Source: Ulva prolifera
Lineage: Eukaryota > Chlorophyta > Ulvophyceae > Ulvales > Ulvaceae
DNA: 64,000 nt
NCBI GenBank assembly: GCA_023078555.1
Contig: CM041202.1
Location: 3,778,022-3,842,021, forward strand
Reading direction: 5' to 3'
The notes under the pieces were generated by a model. It had not been told where the DNA came from, ran no database searches, and was given only the letters and a program-made list of their open reading frames with translations. Both the position numbers and the translations under genes were made by a program. Each line of letters begins with the position of its first letter. Positions within the stretch are counted from its first letter, which is position 1. Shown one piece after another: positions 10,570-49,726 of the stretch.

Positions 10570-11370
10570 CAGTGCATTCAACAACATGGACACCGGCGGA
10601 AACAGCCGCAAGCACGGTTTGCCAGGCTTCTGTGGACCTGCCCGGCCTGGCCACACATCCCATCGCTGCATCATACCGTCCACGGCCACGCACTGCCCAT
10701 CATACATTGCACTGAAGTACACTTGACACATGTGTGCTCCAGCGCGCGCTAGCCAGGCAGTCGATCGTCGGCGTCCCCATCTCTGCAAACAACTACTGCT
10801 GTGCCATGCGCCTGGAAAACCGCCAGTCTGCCTTGTCCTCCCATTTCGACAGCGCGTCTGCCAACTGCAGTGCCTCGTGATCTCGCTGTGCCCACACGAA
10901 CGACAGTTTGACAGCTGCCTGCCAGGCCCGCACATGCAGCCCGCACATGCAGCCCACACACTTCGCAATCACCGCAAAATAGCAGTGCATTTAACAGCAT
11001 GGACACCGGCGGGAAGGCCACAATAGCAGTTTGTGAGGCTTCTGCTGACTGGCCCGGCCTGGCCACACATCCCACCGCTGCACCATAATGTTCTCTGCGA
11101 CGCCCTGTCTATCGTACATCGCACTGAAGTACGCTTCGTACATGTGTGCTCCAGCACTGGCCAGACAATCAACTGCTGGCGTCCCTATCTCTGCAAACAC
11201 TTGTTGCTGCGCCATACCTCGAGAACCGCCAGTCTGTCTTTTCTCCCCTATTCGGTAACACATCTGCACATTGCAGTGCTATTCCCGCGTATTCCCGCGG
11301 CCCTACACGAACTACAATGCGACTACTGTCAGTGTGTTGCGCAGCAGTGCGCACAACCCGCTCACTAGTA
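10570..11370 (+). repeat. Direct tandem duplication of about 412 bp
   Basis: The block starting GCAGTGCATTCAACAACATG at 10570 recurs at 10982 as GCAGTGCATTTAACAGCATG. Shared landmarks in the same order include GGACACCGGCGG, CCCGGCCTGGCCACACATCCC, CATGTGTGCTCCAGC and CTCTGCAAACA. The second unit fades near 11370. No protein is apparent. Confidence 0.85.
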
Positions 11371-11433
11371 CTGCTCCCGCGTGCGCACAGCGTGCGCTGG
11401 ACTGCATGGCCAGTGTCAAGCAGCAGTGAGCAT

Positions 11434-11990
11434 AGAATGCATCCGCGCTGCGTGCACACATTAAACAGTGCACGTAGAAGCCTTTGTACAATTGCATTCG
11501 TAAATCGGGTCAACGGCAGTGGTCAGCAAGATGCGGTGGCGCTGCATGCATGTGCACAGAAGCGTGTCGGCGGTGCACAGTCGCGGATATCAATCTGATA
11601 AGCGGCAGCGAGCACTTGATGCAGCCGCGCTACGTGCACACGACCACCGGCGTGCACAGCGGGATCTGAATGGCTTTGTTCATCAACGTGTTCGGCAGTA
11701 GCGGATGCTAGGTGTAGCGGCGCTGTATACGTTCGTTTCGCAGCGCGAATAGCAGGCACTGCGCACCTGCATCCAAATTATTGCAGCAGTGATAACCCAG
11801 ATGCATCGGTGCTGCGTGCATACGCTCAGCCGCATGAGCAAACGGCACTGCGCGGTTGCATTCATCACTGTGTTAAGCGGTGGTGATTCGAATGCCAGGT
11901 GCAGCGGAGCTGCGTGCATAAATCCACCATCATGTGCAGCCCGCCCTGTGTGGCTGTGTTTGTCAGCTACTTCGGCAGCAGTGATCCACC
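11434..11990 (+). repeat. Diverged minisatellite with a period near 91 bp
   Basis: A core resembling ATGCnnnGGnGCnGCGCTGCGTGCA recurs at about 11434, 11528, 11615, 11701, 11797 and 11888. Each core is preceded by a GGCAGTGAT-like box. Spacing is 86 to 96 bp and the units are strongly diverged. A partial unit may follow at about 11970. Confidence 0.75.
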
Positions 11991-12224
11991 TAACGCAATG
12001 GCTTTGTGAGCATAAAGTCAGCGGCACGAGTGGTAGGCAGCGCACGTTTGCATTTACTGCTCGGCAGCTGCGTGCGCCAGGTGCATGGATCCCCTGGGGC
12101 ACTCTCTGTCAATTCACATCGTGCACGGCATTCTGCCTGTTCCCAATCTGATTGAAAGATGACTGTTGGCTGCCTCCGGGCCTGCGCCATCACCCTGCCT
12201 ACCTCTGTGTCGCTCACTCCAATC

Positions 12225-13414
12225 TCACACTTTACTGCTAGCCCGCTTGTGATACTCTGTCTCCACAGATTCCTCAGCCTCTAGTGGGTCACAACCCAGA
12301 GACGCGTCCGGAGTTGGATACTTTTCAGGCATCTCTACTGCACAAACATCCTTGGCCGCAGCCTGTGTGCGTTGGGGGCAGTTCGCACGCAAATGTCCCT
12401 TCTTCTTGCAGAAAAAACAGGTCCTGGTCTCCTCGCGAGGAGCCTGGCCAGCCGCAAGAGCGGCGACCACAGGACTGTCACCACGGGGCTGCTTGCGCCA
12501 GCCATGGCCTGGTTTGCCCGCGGGCGCCCCAGACCTAGCCTGCAGCCGTTGTTGTTTGAGCAAGTCGGCGTGCTCAGTCATGAAATTATTACGTGTGGGG
12601 AAGAGGGGAGAACTTCGCCGCGCACAGCGTTGAACTCCTTCCCCACTTTTAACAGTTTTAAACGAAGCCATCGCTGGCCCACATCTGCACCTAGTGCCTC
12701 CAGTTGAGTGTAAACACTCATCACATCACCACAGTAAGACGCTACGTCTCTATTGTTCTGCGATAAAGGTCTGAACAAACTCCACAGTCTGTGGATTTCG
12801 GCTTCGGTGCTAGGCCTATACTTGGCAGTCAAATAGGCCCATGCTTCACACAGGTGTGACATGCGATAGACAGTCGTCCTATCCGCGTCAGGCAAAGACA
12901 TCAGGACCTGTGTCCTCGCCCTAGCATGGACACGCTGTTCGTCCGCGGACGGTGCGTGCTGCAACAAATGATCTAATTTAAATTGTCCTAACCACAAAAA
13001 GACTTTCTGCTCGTACGCACCGAAGCTTTCAGTCTTGTAATTCCACTCAAGCCCTTTTCCTTTAGTCAAATCAGGTTCGCTACGTCCCCGAGATGCACGC
13101 AGCGCTTCGGTCAACATCTTGAGTGTGATGAGGGACTCAGTGTGACCATGATCGTTCACAACATGAGAGGAAAAAGGCACCTGCTGGCTGCTCTGCCCGG
13201 TCTGGGAAGAGGGCCGTGGCCGGACAACTCGCCCGCCCCGGAGTAACATACCCTCGGGCTGTTCTCCGTCAGGGAGCTGCTGGTCAGCGTCCCTGTCGAC
13301 GAATGGCTGCTGGTCAGCCTCGTCATGCCTCCCCTCGCGAGGAGAGTTGGCGTTAGAGAGATTGAGGTCAGACATCTTGCAGTAGGACAGACGATTATAT
13401 GTCACGCGCAGCAA
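12225..13414 (-). pseudogene. Copia 2 gag (nucleocapsid), frameshifted
   Basis: The first part (13378 ATG of MSDLNLSN, or a few codons further upstream, down to about 12580) has a Gag core of the UBN2 type: LEWNYKTESFGAYEQKVFLW, YLTAKYRPSTEAEIHRLW and SVYTQLEALGADVGQRWL. The second part continues in another frame from about 12600 (TEHADLLKQQR) and has the zinc knuckle CFFCKKKGHLRANC (C-x2-C-x4-H-x4-C), ending at the TGA before 12225. A single frameshift near 12585-12600 joins the two. Gag packages the element RNA in the cytoplasm. A programmed shift cannot be excluded but decay is more likely, given the state of pol. Confidence 0.88.
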
Positions 13415-13675
13415 CGAACCGATGGGATGGCTCGCGTGCCTACAGGTTGAGAAAATAGGCGAACGCGTTCGCTTTTCTCAGCGCTGATCATTAAAACAAG
13501 CTTCTTGAATTCTGTCTAACAACAATATGCTACGAGAAAACTTAATGATGCCTGCGCTTGTGACCGCGGTCTGAGCGCCGGCAGAACAGTGGAATGCCTG
13601 CCGTATCTGCGCACAGACTTTGGCCAACGGCTTCCTGAACAAGACCATAAACAAACATAACGCCATAAACAAACA

Positions 13676-13688
13676 TACACCGATACCA
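13676..13688 (-). other. Primer binding site of copia 2
   Basis: On the minus strand TGGTATC directly follows the 5' LTR end. This is the start of the initiator-methionine tRNA complement used by many copia elements. Confidence 0.65.
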
Positions 13689-14034
13689 TGTCAGAAATTC
13701 TTCATTCGCGCAGGTCAGATGCGCAGTCTTACGTCAGGTCAGGTCAGGAGGCCAGTGTTCCATACCTTCTGCGCACAGAGGTAGAACCGAGGAACACTGA
13801 TGGGAAGATGCTAATACCGTGAAACAGTAAGAAGAAAAGGTTACAGATCTTAGTGTGCACATCCTTATATGCACACTGAACACTCAAGGTTACCGCGGGA
13901 CACCCTCGCAGGATCTCCCTCGCTACACCGGAACAATATCGCTGGCGGATTACCCCTACACTGGATTCGCAGATCGATCGTGCATGGGTGCACCGGTCAC
14001 CACACTGCTGCCCGCAGGCGCATGCATTGTGACA
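13689..14034 (-). repeat. 5' LTR of copia 2
   Basis: It is 346 bp long, the same as 5673-6018, with intact TG and CA ends. The duplication GGCCC follows at 14035-14039. Confidence 0.93.
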
Positions 14035-14039
14035 GGCCC

Positions 14040-15497
14040 GTCCCCAGGAGCCGTGCCCAGCAGGGGAGGGCTCGGGAATCTGGCAGCCCCGCCAGAGCTC
14101 CGAGGCCAAATGCCCCACAGACTGATGAGGTGAGCGTCATGGACGGCCTTGAGGAACAACATCCGCCGCCAACTGCCGCGGCGGGAGCAGCTGCCCCACC
14201 GCGAGGTGACGCAATTGATGTTGGGGGACCCTCCCTTGACATGCCCGGGTTTGGCCAAGCTATGGCTAGCCGCCTGGGTCCGGGGGAGGATTTCATGTTC
14301 AGTTCAAGAGGCGGATTTGTCCCTAGGGGAGAGGTAAGTCCGCCCAGCCTACCTGTCGTTGGAGAGTCCATGCATCCTGCTAAGGAGATCTGTTTGCATG
14401 ATGACGCTGCTGCTGACGCCCCTGGGCAGGAAGCGCAGTCTGATCCAGTTAGACAAAAATGGAACCCGCTTGTACACAGGCGCTTGATTCCACATGCAGA
14501 TGTTGCTGCGATAGATGCTGTAGCTTGTGATGATGGGCACAGTGATGTGAGTGAGCAGACAACAGCACCAAAGGTTGCGGGCAGTTCAAGCATGGCGGCT
14601 ACGGCCGACAGTGTGTTGCTTTATGCAGAGGTAGCTGAGCATGTGGAACATGGCGGTGGTCACTCAAGCCGGCGACGTCCATCCCGCCGGGTTGCTGCTG
14701 TCATGAAGAAGAAACCTGCTAATCCAGACAATCCACCCTGGAAGGCAGCGTTGGCTGGGCGTGATAGGGAGAAGGGGATGGTAGCTCTGGAGGAAGAGGT
14801 GAACTCTTTGAGTGAGCATGGCACCTATGAATTGGTAGAATTGCCAGTAGGGGCTAAGGCCATCTCTGGTAAGTGGGTCATGGAGAGTAAGAGGGCGCCT
14901 ACAGGAGAGATCCAGCGTTACAAGGCGCGGTATGTTGCTAGAGGGTTTACCCAGGAGGAGGGTGTAGATTTCTTTGAGACGTGGGCTCCAGTAGGGAGCT
15001 ATGCCACTCTTCGTGTTGTTATGTCAATAGCTGCAGTGGAAGATTTAGAGATGAAACACGTAGACATCCAGTGTGCCTTTCTCAATGGGGTCATGAATGA
15101 GACCGTTTATGTAGAACAACCCCAGGTTCTAAACGATGGCACCAGTCGAGTGTGGAAACTGCTTAAGACCCTGTATGACTTGACGCAAGTAGCACGTGAA
15201 TGGCACAAGGCGCTTGCACGTCTACTGGGTGAGATGGGCTTTGTTCGCTCACACTCAGACCCTGCGCTGTATATTAGGAAAACTGGTAGATGTTTCATCT
15301 TCCTATGGGTTGATGATTTGTTTATCTTCGGACGGTCCATGGGTCTGAAGGAGTTGATAGACCAAATTCGCAAAGTGTTCACCGGAAGGGACTTAGGCGA
15401 TTTGTCTTGGGCATTAGGCGCCTCTATCAAGCGTGACAGGTGGAAGAGAACGATCACGTTGTCCCAGGAGCAGAAGATTGTGAATCTGCTAGAATAG
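14040..15497 (+). pseudogene. Copia 1 reverse transcriptase, downstream half of the split pol
   Basis: This is the continuation of the frame broken at 5672. Codon phase is preserved exactly if copia 2 and one GGCCC are removed. A low-complexity linker with PPPTAAAGAAAPP comes first. The copia reverse transcriptase domain begins near 14735 with PPWKAALAG and continues through GKWVMESKRAPTGEIQRYKA, YVARGFTQEEGVDFFETWAP, MKHVDIQCAFLNG, TLYDLTQVAREWHKAL and the catalytic box FLWVDDLFIFG. The usual YVDD is WVDD here, with both aspartates present. The frame ends at an internal TAG (15495-15497) within ...KIVNLLE. The domain is otherwise well preserved. Confidence 0.92.
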
Positions 15498-16282
15498 TTT
15501 AGCATGGCAGATTGCAGACCCAATCCGACTCCACTGGTGCCACGGCAACAGTTGAGGAGTGCGAAGGACTACCCTGACCTTGAGGTTGCCACTCAGGCAG
15601 AGCACGCTCAGTTCATGAAAGTTGTAGGGGGAATCCAGTACCTGGTTGTAGTTACACGACCTGATATTTCTTTTGCCTGTTATGCTTTGGCCAAGCATAT
15701 GGGGTGTAGCTTAAAGGAGCATTAGTCAGCGGTGCAGCATGTGCTGAGATACCTGCAGTCCACGGACTTTGTATGGTGTTTAAGGGCTCGTCTGCGAAGA
15801 GCTGTTTGCTTGAGGGATACACTGATGCTGATTTTGCAAATGACAAGAGTTTGAAGAGCATAGGTGGCCTACTCCTACGGGTGCATGGCAATACTGTGTT
15901 ATGTAGGTCAAAGAAACCGGCAAACACAGCTGGTGATACGACCGAGGCAGAATTGATAGCAATGAGTAGTGCAGCAAACGAGTTGATGTGGACCAAGCAA
16001 TTGTTGGTAGACTTGCATCTTCGTTCAGAAAAACCGGTGCTTTGGGGAGATAATAAAAGTGCGAATATCCTTGCAAACAATCCAATCTCTAGTGATAGGT
16101 CCAAACATATTCGAGTGCGGCACCTACGGGTCCGTGAAATTGTAGATGCGGATGAGATCCAAGTGCAGTGGGTATGGACCAAAGACCAATTAGCTGATGT
16201 CTTCACTAAGGTTTTGCCTGGACCTGCATTGAGGGACGTTCGAGAGAAGCTGCATCTAATGCAAGATCAGAAGACCTTCTAG
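15498..16282 (+). pseudogene. Copia 1 reverse transcriptase tail and RNase H
   Basis: After the TAG at 15495, the same frame continues with MADCRPNPTPLVPRQQLRSA and VTRPDISFACYALAKHM to a second TAG at 15723-15725. SAVQHVLRYLQST follows, and then a frameshift near 15770 leads to RNase H: LEGYTDADFANDKSLKS, EAELIAMSSAANELMW, WGDNKSANILANN, SKHIRVRHLRVRE. It ends with DQLADVFTKVLPGPALRDV at 16280-16282. The RNase H acidic residues look intact. This domain removes RNA from the cDNA hybrid in active copies. Confidence 0.92.
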
Positions 16283-16287
16283 GGGAG
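16281..16287 (+). other. Polypurine tract of copia 1
   Basis: AGGGGAG sits directly before the 3' LTR. Confidence 0.65.
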
Positions 16288-16663
16288 TGTCATCAATCAG
16301 TGTCTAGGTACACCTGCAATGCATGACACGTAAGTCTGCGCATGGGTATGGTGGCCAAGGGCCCAACCCGTGTTATGTTAGGATAGTATGCATGCGTATA
16401 CTTGGGGCGCTCCGTGAGCGGCTCGCCCCGGGCCATTGTCATTTGGGCGACGGTAGACATGCACGAATGGTCGCATGTTGTCATATGCGTCCAAGTCTGA
16501 AGTAACCTTTCTCTTACATCTTCCATAGGTTCCTGCACTGTCTTGCATCCAGTGCAGTATACTCCCTGATCTGTGTAGTGACCTGTCGTACGACCTGGCG
16601 GCTCTCCAAGTATAGACACTACTAACCTCCCAATGCACACATAATAGGTTCTCGTTTATAACA
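16288..16663 (+). repeat. 3' LTR of copia 1
   Basis: It begins TGTCATCAATCAG and ends TTATAACA, matching 3660-4034. The duplication ACGGG follows at 16664-16668. Confidence 0.93.
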
Positions 16664-16668
16664 ACGGG

Positions 16669-19451
<2,783 letters not shown>

Positions 19452-19484
19452 TGTCTCAGATATTGTGATGGAGTTATTTTGCAG

Positions 19485-44825
<25,341 letters not shown>

Positions 44826-46405
44826 CTACCGCACACCTTACCTTGAAGGGCAATACACATGTCCGTTTTGCTGTTCTTATTGGACAATCTTAGGTGCAGG
44901 TAGCATACGTCCAAGATGCACTAGCTTGGATCATGCATGTGTGCCCCACACACTGTTCAGAAGCCCTCCACAAATCTGTTTCAGAAGTGCGTGCCAGTCT
45001 GCCCTTGTAACTCATGCGTGTGTAAATGTCGTCCGCTCAACACTCAAAACGATGTTCCGATCATGCCCTTGAACGCAGTATGTGGTACATACACAGGCGC
45101 ACCTTTGCATAACCAAAAGCCTTAGTGCTCAACATGTGCACAGGTGATGCATGTACGTGACGTGATGATATACCATGCTTCCAAATGTACACATGCAAAC
45201 ACGCGATGTTCATCTGTAAGCAGCCGGACCCCAATGTAATGACATGGCAGCCTAGCAGCGCCAGTGAATCGACAACATATGTGTGACACATATGAAATGT
45301 ACATGCAAGCGTGCATGAACATGTTTGTCACACTATCGGAAGCGCACTCAGTCATGAACATTGGCTATATGTGTTGTGGTGCTGTGCTGCAAGTGAGTGC
45401 ACAACAAAACGCGCTCTCTTCGGTGACCACGTCCTTTCACATTCTGTAGATGTTGCCTCAGGTTGGAGGGAGTATGAGATCCGCGAGAATCAGACATGCT
45501 TTGTAGTTGAGGTAGACTCTGTATCCTTGTTCGTTGTGTCATGGTGATTATCATGGCTTTCATGCATGCGCGATCTTTATACCAAGAGCCCAAGAAACTT
45601 TACCTAGATCTTTGCCTTCAGCTTTTGTGAAGTTTATGTCAAGTGTGTCCTGGGATTCCGCAGAGATGTTGTTTTCAAGACGCGGGATAGACTCATTGAG
45701 TGTGCACATGGGTTCATGTGCGTGCCTGAGCTAGCAAGAATGCTGACGAGGCACATGCCAGGATGACGTGGCAAGGAGCTTATCTTACTGTGTAAGGGTA
45801 GGGCGGCAGAATTTGATAAATGAGATTCGAGCCGGTGACAACCGGAGTGCACAAGATACGGCTCTACCATTTGGGCCCACCTAAAGCAACAAGTCCTTTG
45901 TTATATGACTCTGCTCTTGATTTTTGCGGCTAGATAATATCTTCGTCTCGGATCCCTAGATATGGATATCGTACAACAATTGCTCAACATGAATAAACCA
46001 TCTAACCACCAAAGCAAAAACACAAAGACCAATTCGTGTGTTACACAGCCCGGGACCACTTAGTGCACACAAATCGCATCACATTTCCCTAGTCATGTAT
46101 TGAAGCCTCAAGCCACTGACAAGCGGCTAGCTTCAGGGGACATGAATTCCATTCAAAATTACGCCACAGCTAGCCAAAGCACTCAATTATGAGGCGAGAG
46201 CTACTTGCACCTCTAACAAACATCTAGTTTATTACATCAGGCTATATATTGCTATATGTAGTTCCATACACGTGATTTCCCATCTATGGATTATTGGGGT
46301 TGTTTAATGTCTTCTTTCTCCAAGTCGCCATTCAACTAATTGCGTTGTATGCCTTTAGTTGAAGTTTAAGGCATACAGTTAACGCCTTAAAGTGTCAGGA
46401 GAGGC
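44826..46405. other. Intergenic region downstream of the cyclase gene
   Basis: No gene is recognised. The region becomes AT-richer towards the right. Confidence 0.4.
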
Positions 46406-46720
46406 TTAGTCTCTCGATACTTTTTGAGCAGCGACAGACATCAACTCCCACAACGATGTGTAACTACGGACAAGGCACCCCCCACCCCGAGATGCCCACG
46501 AGCCTCGAATTTGTGTTGTGCAACGCAAGATCTCCCTGCGCGGGCCTGCGCTTTTTCTGGGAACCCACTTGCCTGTAGGTGCCTCCTCAATAACACATAC
46601 ATGACACAACCCAAAGATTCTGTGCTCACCCAACGCACCCGCTTCCTCCCACATGGCACGCTGCCAAGCATCGCCGTCCGGACCCGCGTGTCCTACGATC
46701 ACAGAGGGCAACATGTCTTA
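46406..46720 (-). pseudogene. Copia reverse transcriptase relic
   Basis: The minus-strand frame has DAWQRAMWEEAGALGEH, then PTGKWVPRKSAGPRREILR, which aligns with WKAAL...EEEVNSLSEHGT and GKWVMESKRAPTGEIQR of copia 1. After a frameshift, KFEARGHLGVGGA replaces the usual KARYVARGFTQEEG. No LTRs are seen nearby. Confidence 0.6.
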
Positions 46721-47814
46721 TGCTAAGGATGGCACAAAGCCGAGGTTGAGGTCCTCGGTCTAGGTCGAGCTGAATAAACTCAGTACACATCTTGTATCAA
46801 GGTCGAGGCGAAGAAGTCTCTCCATCGCGGATGGGGTCAAGATACATTATCCCAACCGTCATGAAGTCGCGTGTGAATCTCCAAACCTAATGCACAAGGG
46901 CTTTTAAAGAACCTTTCACAAGCTTTGCTAATCAAATGTGTTTTGTTGCACAACATGATGGTTGTGTTGAAAACATCTTGGTAGATAGCATTGAGTAACA
47001 TATTTGAGGCCGCACATAGAGGGCTCCAAACGGGGGGTTACGCACTCCCAATACGAATTGGTCCAAGTGAGGGCGTGCATCTTAAAGGCCGAATTTCTTC
47101 AATTGGGGAGAACTTCGAGTATTGTGACCAATTTTTGGGGGCTCGTAATGTTCAACCTCGGCTTTGGGGACCCCTCCCCACCGCAGGCCTGCTTTTGGCA
47201 AAAAAAGGCGGTTTTCCCCAAACGTCGGTTTAGGCCAAGCTTTCGCCGCCCAAACATACGCCATTGATCGCAGAGCATTGGCAACATAGTCACTATAACA
47301 TGCACTATTGTTGATGTTTGCACCGTTTCGTCTTCTATGGGTGATGTGGTTGTCGTGATAGTTGAGCAGACCTCGACGCACTCGAACGACATGCCTTTGC
47401 GTCCATGCAGTGGGCATCAAATGTTACACGATGGCGTGCAACATGTATCCGGTGCCTATATAATTAAGCGGGAGGCTGTGACGGCCGGGCTGGGAGTCGT
47501 CAAAACAACGGTGACGCAAGCATTGGAGGACCCAAATGAGGTGAATGTCGTGACTACATGTAACAAACTAGGTGTTTGTTAGAGGTGCGAGTAGCTTTCG
47601 CTGCACAGTTGAGTGCTTTGACTAGCTTTGTGTCTAGGAGCGGAGCTCCGTGGGGGCTTGTTACTTCCGGATGTAGCGCAGTGATGGGCTTTCGTCGCGG
47701 TACGGAGACCTTTGCCGACAGTGTCACAAGCAGAAAATACGCAATATGCTACGACAGCGTGTAAGCAGTATGCAGAAATAGATGGCACCCCATCTGGACG
47801 GAAGAATGTGTGTC

Positions 47815-47960
47815 CAGACCAAGCAAGCGCAGGTATAAATACCCGTGACGCGCCCAGGACGACCCCCTGCTTGGCTGGCCTCGCCGAGATGCCGCGCAAT
47901 CGCTAGCACCCACCAAAGATCCCGAATATGCAAGGGAAATCTGTATGTTGTGGTTGATAT
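47815..47960 (+). repeat. Segment shared with 3365-3530
   Basis: GACCAAGCAAG, a TATAAATA box, GCGCCCAGGACGACCCCCTG and CCTCGCCGAGATGCCGC line up with the copy near 3365. Here it lies inside a MULE-like element; there it lies outside one. Confidence 0.6.
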
Positions 47961-48507
47961 TCATCAAAGCAGGCGCTGCGTTGATATTACGGAGTGCCCG
48001 CGCTGGATGTGTGAGCAACGGTGTATGCATGCACCCATGTAGGATGCACCCTAAGCCGGCTGTGGCGTGGCATGGTTGCAGGCGCGTGGGACGCTGATGG
48101 CTCGGTGCAAGTGCTTGTTGGGCAGCATCTCGGTAGGAGGATAGATAGGTGTCATCGTCTGTGATTATTTTGTTGCTGGACGTGGTGTGCGCCGCTGAGC
48201 TGGCTGTAGACGCGTCAAGCGCGTGACTGTTCATGTCGCAACGTTCAAGGTTGCCCCGCATGCTTTGAGCATGGTGCCGTGTTCGAGTTGCGACCAGACG
48301 TATTGTGGTGAACGGTGTTGCCCGAACTTCATGTATTTGTCTCACACGCATTTGGAGTGTATACTGTGGGTTGTACTTGCACATGCAAGGGTCGCGTCAG
48401 CGAGCATGCATGCATCCGAGTCAGCGAGTGACAACACATGTGTTTGGCTGATATTATCTGAGTGCCAGTGTGAGATGTACGTCTCACAACACTTTGACCT
48501 AGTTTCG

Positions 48508-48543
48508 ACGAAATTCATGACACCGTGGTGTCATGAATTTCGT
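48508..48543. repeat. Near-perfect hairpin
   Basis: The arms ACGAAATTCATGACACC and GGTGTCATGAATTTCGT are separated by two bases. TTCGTGCACCATA is then repeated two or three times up to about 48580. Confidence 0.85.
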
Positions 48544-49726
48544 GCACCATATTTCGTGCACCATATTCGTGCACCATACGCCACTATTGTTTCGAAAAAT
48601 CATCCATGAGGCCTGAGGTGTGGTGGGAGGGGGGACGTTATACTTGCTGATCAACTGGCATCGCACAACACAACACCTTTCGATGGCCAGCTCCGATGAA
48701 ACCAAATTGCAGAGGCAATTACAGAAGTGGGACGTGAACATTAATGGGGTTGTAACTTGCACGGTAGCTGCAAGAGCTACCTCAACCGACTGCAATCCTC
48801 CGACTTGTACTACACGTCTGATTTCACAGGTTCAAGGTGGGTAGGCTACTGGTAGGCTGATTGATATTCAAGGATCTATGCGCAGCAATTGTCAAGCTAC
48901 CTAGTGGGCTGCAGAGCCGTTACATGTGGAGCATCCAGGTCGTACGTTGGCTACGCACAGATCAGGGGAATGATGTTTTGTAGTGAGGCAACACAAGCAC
49001 CAGTAATACCGTAAGAGAGTGTTTACAGTAGATTGCGAGGCACATGACTATATGCTACCGATGAGTCAAGTCTACGGCGGTCATAATCACACTGACCGCA
49101 CACAATCCGTGCATGGATTGTGATCATGCATATGTTCATGCGTATGTCCTAACGTAAAAGGAGTTGGGCCCGTGGCCACCACACTCATGTGCGTACTTGC
49201 ACGTCATGCATTGTGTCCCAGGATGCACTTCGTTTATGACACTGCTGAGCTGCCCCTCGCCATGGGGGAACTACATCCCGGAAATATAAACACAACCAAA
49301 GTTCCGCACAATATTTGTTCTGAATTGCCCAAGGTCAACAAACCTCACATGAAGGTATGTTGACCACAATTGGACACACAGGGTTCGAAATAGGGCACAC
49401 AGAGACGCAACATGACATCAAGGAGGGCTGTACGCCAGCAAAACATTAGTAGAAGCATCATAGAACTAGTTAGTAGACGATTTCAGGCGAAATCTCGAGG
49501 ATTGGGGAACAAAACGCGGATTTGGGGGATGATCCCCACAAGAACAACCGAAATCGGCGATATGGGGTTGTCTTTCCCAGTGGACTGATATTAATCGCCC
49601 ATTCTATTCATTCAACCCAAACAATAATTGAAATGTTCACCAATCGACCAGATTCGTCGTCGATTTTGTGCACCCTCACTGGGACCGCTTCGTAATGAGA
49701 GTGCATGACCCCCTCTCCAAGCGATC

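Larger units (their letters stand above)
7210..12200. mobile_element. Tyrosine-recombinase region (Crypton-like) replacing the middle of copia 2
   Basis: Between the copia 2 pol remnant (ends about 7205) and its gag (ends 12225) lie two related tyrosine-recombinase genes in divergent orientation and two blocks of tandem repeats. No reverse transcriptase accompanies them, which argues against DIRS or Ngaro elements and for a Crypton-like DNA element. The left boundary is within about 20 bp of the minus-strand recombinase stop codon. The right boundary lies somewhere in 12000-12220. I could not find terminal repeats or a clear target duplication, so the outer limits are approximate. Copia protease and integrase are lost, so the insertion involved or was followed by a deletion. 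Confidence 0.6.
5673..14034 (-). mobile_element. Copia LTR retrotransposon 2 (nested in copia 1)
   Basis: This element sits on the minus strand. Its two 346-bp LTRs (13689-14034 upstream, 5673-6018 downstream) are flanked by the duplication GGCCC at 5668-5672 and 14035-14039. The expected signals are present: TGGTATC primer site next to the 5' LTR and ATGGGGGAG purine tract next to the 3' LTR. Gag occupies 13414-12225 and the second half of pol occupies 7205-6036. Protease, integrase and the first half of reverse transcriptase are missing. The gap holds a tyrosine-recombinase region of about 5 kb. By eye the LTRs differ at about 16 of 346 positions, so it is younger than copia 1, as the nesting requires. 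Confidence 0.92.
3660..16663 (+). mobile_element. Copia LTR retrotransposon 1 (outer element of a nested insertion)
   Basis: The long terminal repeats at 3660-4034 and 16288-16663 start with TG and end with CA. They are flanked by the 5-bp duplication ACGGG at 3655-3659 and 16664-16668, so both ends are intact. Inside lie an integrase fragment, reverse transcriptase and RNase H in copia order. A second copia element (5673-14034) is inserted in the pol frame. Removing it with one copy of its duplication leaves about 4.6 kb. Gag, protease and the N-terminal zinc domain of integrase are absent, because integrase-like sequence starts directly after the 5' LTR. The LTRs differ at roughly 30 or more of 376 positions by eye, which points to an old insertion. 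Stops and frameshifts make it inactive. Confidence 0.92.
47033..49714. mobile_element. MULE-like non-autonomous DNA transposon, copy 2
   Basis: The ends GGGGGTTACGCACTCCC (left) and GTGCATGACCCCCT (right) match those of copy 1. Each arm contains the GATTGGGGA/CCCCAAT-type motifs (about 47033-47250 and 49500-49714). Flanks show the 9-bp duplication CTCCAAACG (47024-47032) and CTCCAAGCG (49715-49723), with one mismatch. The 2.2-kb interior has no recognised transposase. It contains a 17-bp-arm hairpin at 48508-48543 and a segment shared with 3365-3530. Confidence 0.75.

Noticed and set aside
47749-48384. 211-codon minus-strand frame
   Set aside because: It lies inside the MULE-like element, shows no motif, and composition explains its length.
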